Below, piece after piece: positions 4,930 to 8,433 of a stretch of DNA of 8,433 nt. Made by a program: the position numbers and the translations under genes. The notes below the pieces were generated by a model. That model made no database searches. It worked only from the letters and a program-made list of their open reading frames with translations, and had not been told where the DNA came from. The DNA comes from Euryarchaeota archaeon UBA346 (GTDB taxonomy: Archaea > Thermoplasmatota > E2 > DHVEG-1): NCBI GenBank assembly GCA_002496355.1, contig DAJP01000027.1, forward strand, positions 1-8,433, given 5' to 3'. The stretch's first letter is position 1; every line of letters begins with the position of its first letter.

Positions 4930-7673
4930 GTTGTTTTTCCATCGTTTTTCTCAGAGTCATTGATCTTTTTGCCGCTCTCAAGGGTTCCATCGGAAAGCCC
5001 TTCATCAAGGAGAAGGTCATATTCGACCTTGTACTCGCCCGGGTCACCGTCGGAGAACCGGAAGCCTTTCTCCCGGCATAAAGCAATCATCGGGTAATTG
5101 TCCTTCAGGACGACGCCATTTATCTTTGACAGTTTCTTTTCTTCAGCAAATTCAATGAGGAAATCAAGGAACTCAGAGCCAAGCCCTTGTCGCTGGCATT
5201 CATCACTGACAACAATCGCGAACTCAGCCTCATCGGGCCGCGCAGGTTCCTGGATGAGACGGGCAACACCAAGGAGCTGTTTCTTGCCGTCTTTCTCAAT
5301 TTCTGCGACGATCCCCATCTCCCGGTCGTAATCGATGTTGCAGTAGCGTGTGCGGACCTCATGGGGCGTGTCTTTGATGATCCGGAAGAACCGGAACCGG
5401 ACTGTTTCCTCGGAGAATGTCTTAAACATCTCCAGCCACATGTTCTCATCTTCAGGTTTTATGGGTCGGAGGATGACTTTTTGCCCATCTTTTAAGGTGA
5501 TTGGTTTAATGTATTTGGTTGGATAAGGTGTGATGATCAGATGGGGGTGTTTCTCGGGCTCCGGATCAAGAATGATACGAGCATCCACAGCTATCAGGTC
5601 ATTTCCCTCGGGGATCAAGGGGTTGATATCGACCTCTTTGATCTCTGGATGATCAATCAGCATCTGTGAAAATTTAATCATGGTCTCCTCGACCTTCTTC
5701 ATGTCAACCGGGGGGATGTTCCGGAATCCTTTCAGAAGCTCAGAAGCCTTGGTTTTTTCTATGACACGCTGCGCTAATGTTTGGTTCAAAGGAGGGAAAC
5801 CAATCGCCCGGTCTTTGAACAGCTCGGTGTAGATACCACCCAACCCAAAGAGGATCACGGAGCCAAAGACAGGGTCTTTCTTCGACCCAAGGATCAGTTC
5901 ATATCCATAGCTTTTCACCTGTTTTTGGATGGTGACACCAAGGATTGTCGCATGCGGGACTTTCTCCTTAGCTCGTTTTATCATCTCTCGGAATGTTGTT
6001 TTAATATCATCTCCACAGCGGAGATCAAGGACGACGCCGCCCACATCGCTTTTATGGTTGATCTGCGGGGATAATATCTTCATGACGATAGGATAACCGA
6101 GCTTCTCTGCAGCCTTGACTGCTTTGTCTTCAGTCTCAGCGATGATGGGTATGGTTGTTTTTATCCCATACAGTTCCAGGAATGTTTTTGCTTCACTCTC
6201 ATTTAGCAAGGTTCTTTTCTCTTCTTCTGCGACATGCAAGATCTTCTTGATGATATCGGTGTGTGCTGGTGTCTGGATGTTGAGCTCGACAGGAGTATCA
6301 TAGAGTTGGGCAAGGTGTCGTTCATAATGATACAGATACATGTAAGACTCGACCGCCTCATCTGGTGACGCATAGGTCGGGATGTTGTTACTGTTCAGGA
6401 TCTCTCGAGCATGCGCTACCGTGGCCTCCCCGATCAAAGAGGTGAGTATCGGTTTGGTTGATTTGCGTGCGATATCGATGAGCCGGTCCGCTAGTTTCTT
6501 CGGGTCTGCCATGACCTGGGGGACGCAGAGGATTAACAGACCATCGATGTTCTTGTCCTCAAGGCATATCTCGATTGCTTTCTGATAACGTTCCTCATCA
6601 CCATCCCCGATGATATCAACAGGGTTTGCATGGCTCCAATGCGTGGGTAACACTTTATTGAGTTTCTCGATCGTCTCAGGGGATAAGGAGGCGAGTTTTC
6701 CTCCTTTTTCGATGATGGAGTCTGTCGCAAGGACACCAGGTCCTCCAGCGTTGGTCACAATCGCGATATTCGGCCCCGTGGGACGTGGTTGTTTTGCAAG
6801 AATTGATGAGCAGTTGAACAAATCCATGATATCCATGACACGGACGACACCAGATCGTCGGAATGCTGCCTCATAGATAGTATCCTCACCAGCTAATGCC
6901 CCGGTATGGGATGAAGCGGCCTTTGCTCCTTCTTTGAACCGTCCGGATTTAATCACAATGATTGGTTTTGCACGGGCGAAGGCTTTGGTCGCACTCATGA
7001 ACTTCCGAGCATCCGTGATTGATTCGATATACAGGACGATACTTCGGGTATGAATGTCCATTCCGAAATAATCAATCAGGTCACCAAAATCAACATCAAG
7101 CATGGAACCAACAGAGACGAACGCGCTGAATCCAACGTTTGCTGCCGCCGCCCAATCAAGGATAGCGCCACAGACCGCACCACTCTGAGAGAGCAATGCG
7201 ATGGATCCTTTCGCAGGCATCGAACCTGCGAATGTCGAGTTCAGATTCAGAAACGGCATGATGAAACCGACGCAGTTTGGACCCACGATACTTAACTCGT
7301 ATTTTTTCTTCAAATCCAGTAACCGTTGCTCTCGAGCAACTCCTTCAGGTCCGATTTCTTTGAACCCAGCGGAGATGATAAGGATACCTTTAATCCCTCG
7401 AGCACCACATTGTTCAACGATGTCACAGACAACAGTGGCTGGTGTCACGATAATAGCAAGATCGACGACTTTGGGAACATCATTGATGGATGGATAGGCT
7501 TGTACTCCTTGGACGCTCTCTCGTTTTGTATTCACGGGGTACACGACCCCTTCGTATCCAGATCCTATAAGATTTCTGAAAATTCGATATCCAGCAGTCC
7601 CAATTGAATCACTTGCACCGATGACTGCGATACTTTTTGGTTTGAAAATTCTATCTAACTTTGCTCCATTCAT
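4887..7673 (-). CDS. ADP-forming acetyl-CoA synthetase (alpha-beta) fused to a GNAT acetyltransferase
   Basis: A 928-residue fusion. The synthetase part converts acetyl-CoA, ADP and phosphate to acetate, CoA and ATP, the ATP-yielding step of archaeal acetate formation. Domains in order: CoA-binding Rossmann domain (SIAVIGASD at about 14-22), succinyl-CoA-ligase-like domains with SHTGALAG carrying the phosphorylated His at about 256, then an ATP-grasp beta part (about 489-703) with NHKSDVGG (His about 540), FGLGGIYTEL and EVDINPL. A GNAT domain follows (about 726-886) with acetyl-CoA loop QRQGLG at about 827-832. A lysine-rich tail ends the protein. Start chosen at ATG 7673 because GGAGGG lies 7 nt upstream and the N-terminus then matches relatives; an ATG at 7688 and a TTG at 7730 are in frame. 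The same layout occurs in Pat/YfiQ lysine acetyltransferases, but those have lost the catalytic His; here both are kept. Acetyl-CoA specificity is inferred. Confidence 0.9.
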   Translation of the reverse strand: MNGAKLDRIFKPKSIAVIGASDSIGTAGYRIFRNLIGSGYEGVVYPVNTKRESVQGVQAYPSINDVPKVVDLAIIVTPATVVCDIVEQCGARGIKGILIISAGFKEIGPEGVAREQRLLDLKKKYELSIVGPNCVGFIMPFLNLNSTFAGSMPAKGSIALLSQSGAVCGAILDWAAAANVGFSAFVSVGSMLDVDFGDLIDYFGMDIHTRSIVLYIESITDARKFMSATKAFARAKPIIVIKSGRFKEGAKAASSHTGALAGEDTIYEAAFRRSGVVRVMDIMDLFNCSSILAKQPRPTGPNIAIVTNAGGPGVLATDSIIEKGGKLASLSPETIEKLNKVLPTHWSHANPVDIIGDGDEERYQKAIEICLEDKNIDGLLILCVPQVMADPKKLADRLIDIARKSTKPILTSLIGEATVAHAREILNSNNIPTYASPDEAVESYMYLYHYERHLAQLYDTPVELNIQTPAHTDIIKKILHVAEEEKRTLLNESEAKTFLELYGIKTTIPIIAETEDKAVKAAEKLGYPIVMKILSPQINHKSDVGGVVLDLRCGDDIKTTFREMIKRAKEKVPHATILGVTIQKQVKSYGYELILGSKKDPVFGSVILFGLGGIYTELFKDRAIGFPPLNQTLAQRVIEKTKASELLKGFRNIPPVDMKKVEETMIKFSQMLIDHPEIKEVDINPLIPEGNDLIAVDARIILDPEPEKHPHLIITPYPTKYIKPITLKDGQKVILRPIKPEDENMWLEMFKTFSEETVRFRFFRIIKDTPHEVRTRYCNIDYDREMGIVAEIEKDGKKQLLGVARLIQEPARPDEAEFAIVVSDECQRQGLGSEFLDFLIEFAEEKKLSKINGVVLKDNYPMIALCREKGFRFSDGDPGEYKVEYDLLLDEGLSDGTLESGKKINDSEKNDGKTTKKNPKKPVQLEKS

Positions 7674-7680
7674 TGATCTT

Positions 7681-7686
7681 CCCTCC
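7681..7686 (-). promoter_or_regulatory. Shine-Dalgarno sequence that sets the synthetase-GNAT start
   Basis: GGAGGG on the minus strand ends 7 nt before the ATG at 7673. It lies between the alternative ATG at 7688 and the chosen one, so it can serve only the latter. Confidence 0.65.
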
Positions 7687-7727
7687 ATATAAAGCTTTGT
7701 AGGGCACCGTAGCCCCGAAACCAGAGA

Positions 7728-7742
7728 CAATTATATATAGGT
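7728..7742 (-). promoter_or_regulatory. TATA element for the synthetase-GNAT gene
   Basis: The minus strand reads ACCTATATATAATTG. Its centre at about 7736 predicts transcription from near 7710 and a leader of about 37 nt that contains the GGAGGG ribosome site. It lies downstream of the oxidoreductase terminator, so this gene is likely transcribed on its own. Confidence 0.6.
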
Positions 7743-7765
7743 ATCGTTAACTCTGTTGGTGAATC

Positions 7766-7798
7766 AAAAAAAAAAATAAAAAAAGGGAAAAAAATCCC
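7766..7798 (-). terminator. Terminator after the pyruvate:ferredoxin oxidoreductase gene
   Basis: Just past the stop codon the minus strand carries GGGA and TCCC arms around a T-rich loop (7785-7798), followed by T7 and T11 runs separated by a single A (7766-7784). This matches an archaeal oligo-T intrinsic terminator. It separates this gene from the downstream synthetase-GNAT gene. Confidence 0.7.
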
Positions 7799-7804
7799 TC
7801 GTAC

Positions 7805-8433
7805 TTATTCGGTTTTTTGCTCAGCCATGTTCTTATAGGATTTATACCGGCTGATGGTTCCATCCTCAAGCTGTTTATGAAGCTTTGAGGCTTCCTCAGG
7901 GAAGGTTTTTACCAAGGCAGCGTACCGGACTTCACCCATCAGGAAATCATGGATAGTACCATTAGGCGGTTGATAATCAAGTTGGAACGGGTTTTTCCCT
8001 TCGGCAGCAAGACGGGGGTCAAATCGATACAACGGCCAGTACCCGGATTCCACTGCTCGCTTCTCCTCTTCCTGGGTTTTTCCCATTCCTGCTTTGATTC
8101 CATGGTTGATACAGGGCGCGTACGCGATGATAATGGAAGGACCATGGTAAGATTCAGCTTCCTTAATTGCTTTCATGAACTGGTTCTTATTGGCACCCAT
8201 TGCGACCGAGGCGACATAGACATACCCATAGCTCATCGCGATAAGACCAAGATCCTTTTTCTTAGTCTTTTTCCCGGATTCAGCGAACTTCGCGATCGAT
8301 CCAACGGGTGTCGCTTTCGATGATTGACCGCCGGTGTTTGAGTACAGCTCTGTATCAAGGACTAAGATGTTGATGTCTTCGTTCATCGCAAGCACATGGT
8401 CAAGGCCACCGTAGCCGATATCATACGCCCAGC
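7805..8433 (-). CDS. nifJ: Pyruvate:ferredoxin oxidoreductase (single-chain NifJ type), C-terminal part only
   Basis: The last 208 residues of a homodimer-type 2-oxoacid oxidoreductase, which oxidises pyruvate with CoA to acetyl-CoA and CO2 and reduces ferredoxin. The reading frame enters from the right edge as WAYDIGYGGLDHVLA, the second half of the thiamine-diphosphate-binding motif. VLDTELYSNTGGQSSKATP follows, with the Mg2+-ligand region NTGGQ at about residues 32-36. Later blocks APCINHGIKAGMGKTQEEEK, GYWPLYRFDPRL, GKNPFQLDY and DFLMGEVRYAAL are typical of the C-terminal end of NifJ and are lacking in this fused form from the short beta subunit of four-subunit archaeal enzymes. The N-terminal ~950-1000 residues, including the ferredoxin-like domain, lie outside the window. 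The GTG at 8395 is an internal Val codon, not a start. The neighbouring gene would use the acetyl-CoA product. Confidence 0.93.
   Translation of the reverse strand, partial: WAYDIGYGGLDHVLAMNEDINILVLDTELYSNTGGQSSKATPVGSIAKFAESGKKTKKKDLGLIAMSYGYVYVASVAMGANKNQFMKAIKEAESYHGPSIIIAYAPCINHGIKAGMGKTQEEEKRAVESGYWPLYRFDPRLAAEGKNPFQLDYQPPNGTIHDFLMGEVRYAALVKTFPEEASKLHKQLEDGTISRYKSYKNMAEQKTE

Noticed and set aside
5098..7607. Many plus-strand ORFs of 62-102 codons opposite the synthetase-GNAT gene
   Set aside because: All lie inside a 928-residue frame with clear domains and show no ribosome sites or recognisable products. They are antisense shadows of a long gene.
4887..7673. Calling the fusion simply a Pat/YfiQ protein acetyltransferase
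   Set aside because: Pat/YfiQ proteins lack a working synthetase site. Here SHTGALAG and NHKSDVGG keep the histidines of active ADP-forming acetyl-CoA synthetases.
7701..7716. A GGGC/GCCC hairpin as a regulatory leader of the synthetase-GNAT gene
   Set aside because: The predicted transcript start near 7710 would cut through it, and a 4-bp stem is too weak to call.
7805..8395. A complete 196-residue protein starting at 8395
   Set aside because: The codon at 8395 is GTG inside the conserved GGLDHVLA stretch, and the frame stays open to the window edge. The gene is a partial NifJ, not a short protein.

Overview
The window looks like chromosomal DNA from an archaeon, most likely a euryarchaeal or Thermoplasmatota-like anaerobe; the lineage cannot be fixed from sequence reading alone. 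The main clues are an NMD3-family protein (known in archaea and eukaryotes, not bacteria), an archaeal-style TruA, an ADP-forming acyl-CoA synthetase, and TATA elements about 25 nt upstream of expected transcript starts, one of them consistent with a leaderless mRNA. No mobile element, CRISPR array, rRNA or tRNA was seen.

Layout. Positions 1-628 (minus) hold the N-terminal 209 residues of a tRNA pseudouridine synthase TruA that runs off the left edge. A short divergent promoter region (629-786) leads into a RimI/RimJ-like GNAT acetyltransferase (plus, 787-1404). Its last 68 bases overlap, antisense, the end of an NMD3-family gene (minus, 1337-2365). NMD3 lies 18 bases behind an EamA-family ten-helix transporter (minus, 2384-3268), probably as one transcript. 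Next is an exported purple-acid-phosphatase-like metallophosphoesterase (minus, 3341-4435). It shares an AT-rich divergent promoter region with a plus-strand run of three very small ORFs (47, 39 and 26 codons, 4521-4875). The two later small ORFs have strong Shine-Dalgarno sequences; I do not recognise any of the three.

The right half is a central-carbon module on the minus strand: the C-terminal end of a single-chain NifJ-type pyruvate:ferredoxin oxidoreductase (7805-8433, cut by the right edge), a poly-T terminator, then a 928-residue fusion of ADP-forming acetyl-CoA synthetase (alpha and beta parts) with a C-terminal GNAT domain and a lysine-rich tail (4887-7673). Together these suggest pyruvate oxidation to acetyl-CoA plus reduced ferredoxin, then conversion of acetyl-CoA to acetate with ATP formation. 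Both histidines used for phosphoryl transfer in active enzymes of this family appear to be present, so the fusion does not look like the catalytically dead Pat/YfiQ type. The fused GNAT domain may link acetyl-CoA supply to protein acetylation; that link is inference.

The most unusual items are the small-ORF cluster at 4521-4875 and the apparently active acetyl-CoA synthetase/GNAT fusion beside pyruvate:ferredoxin oxidoreductase.
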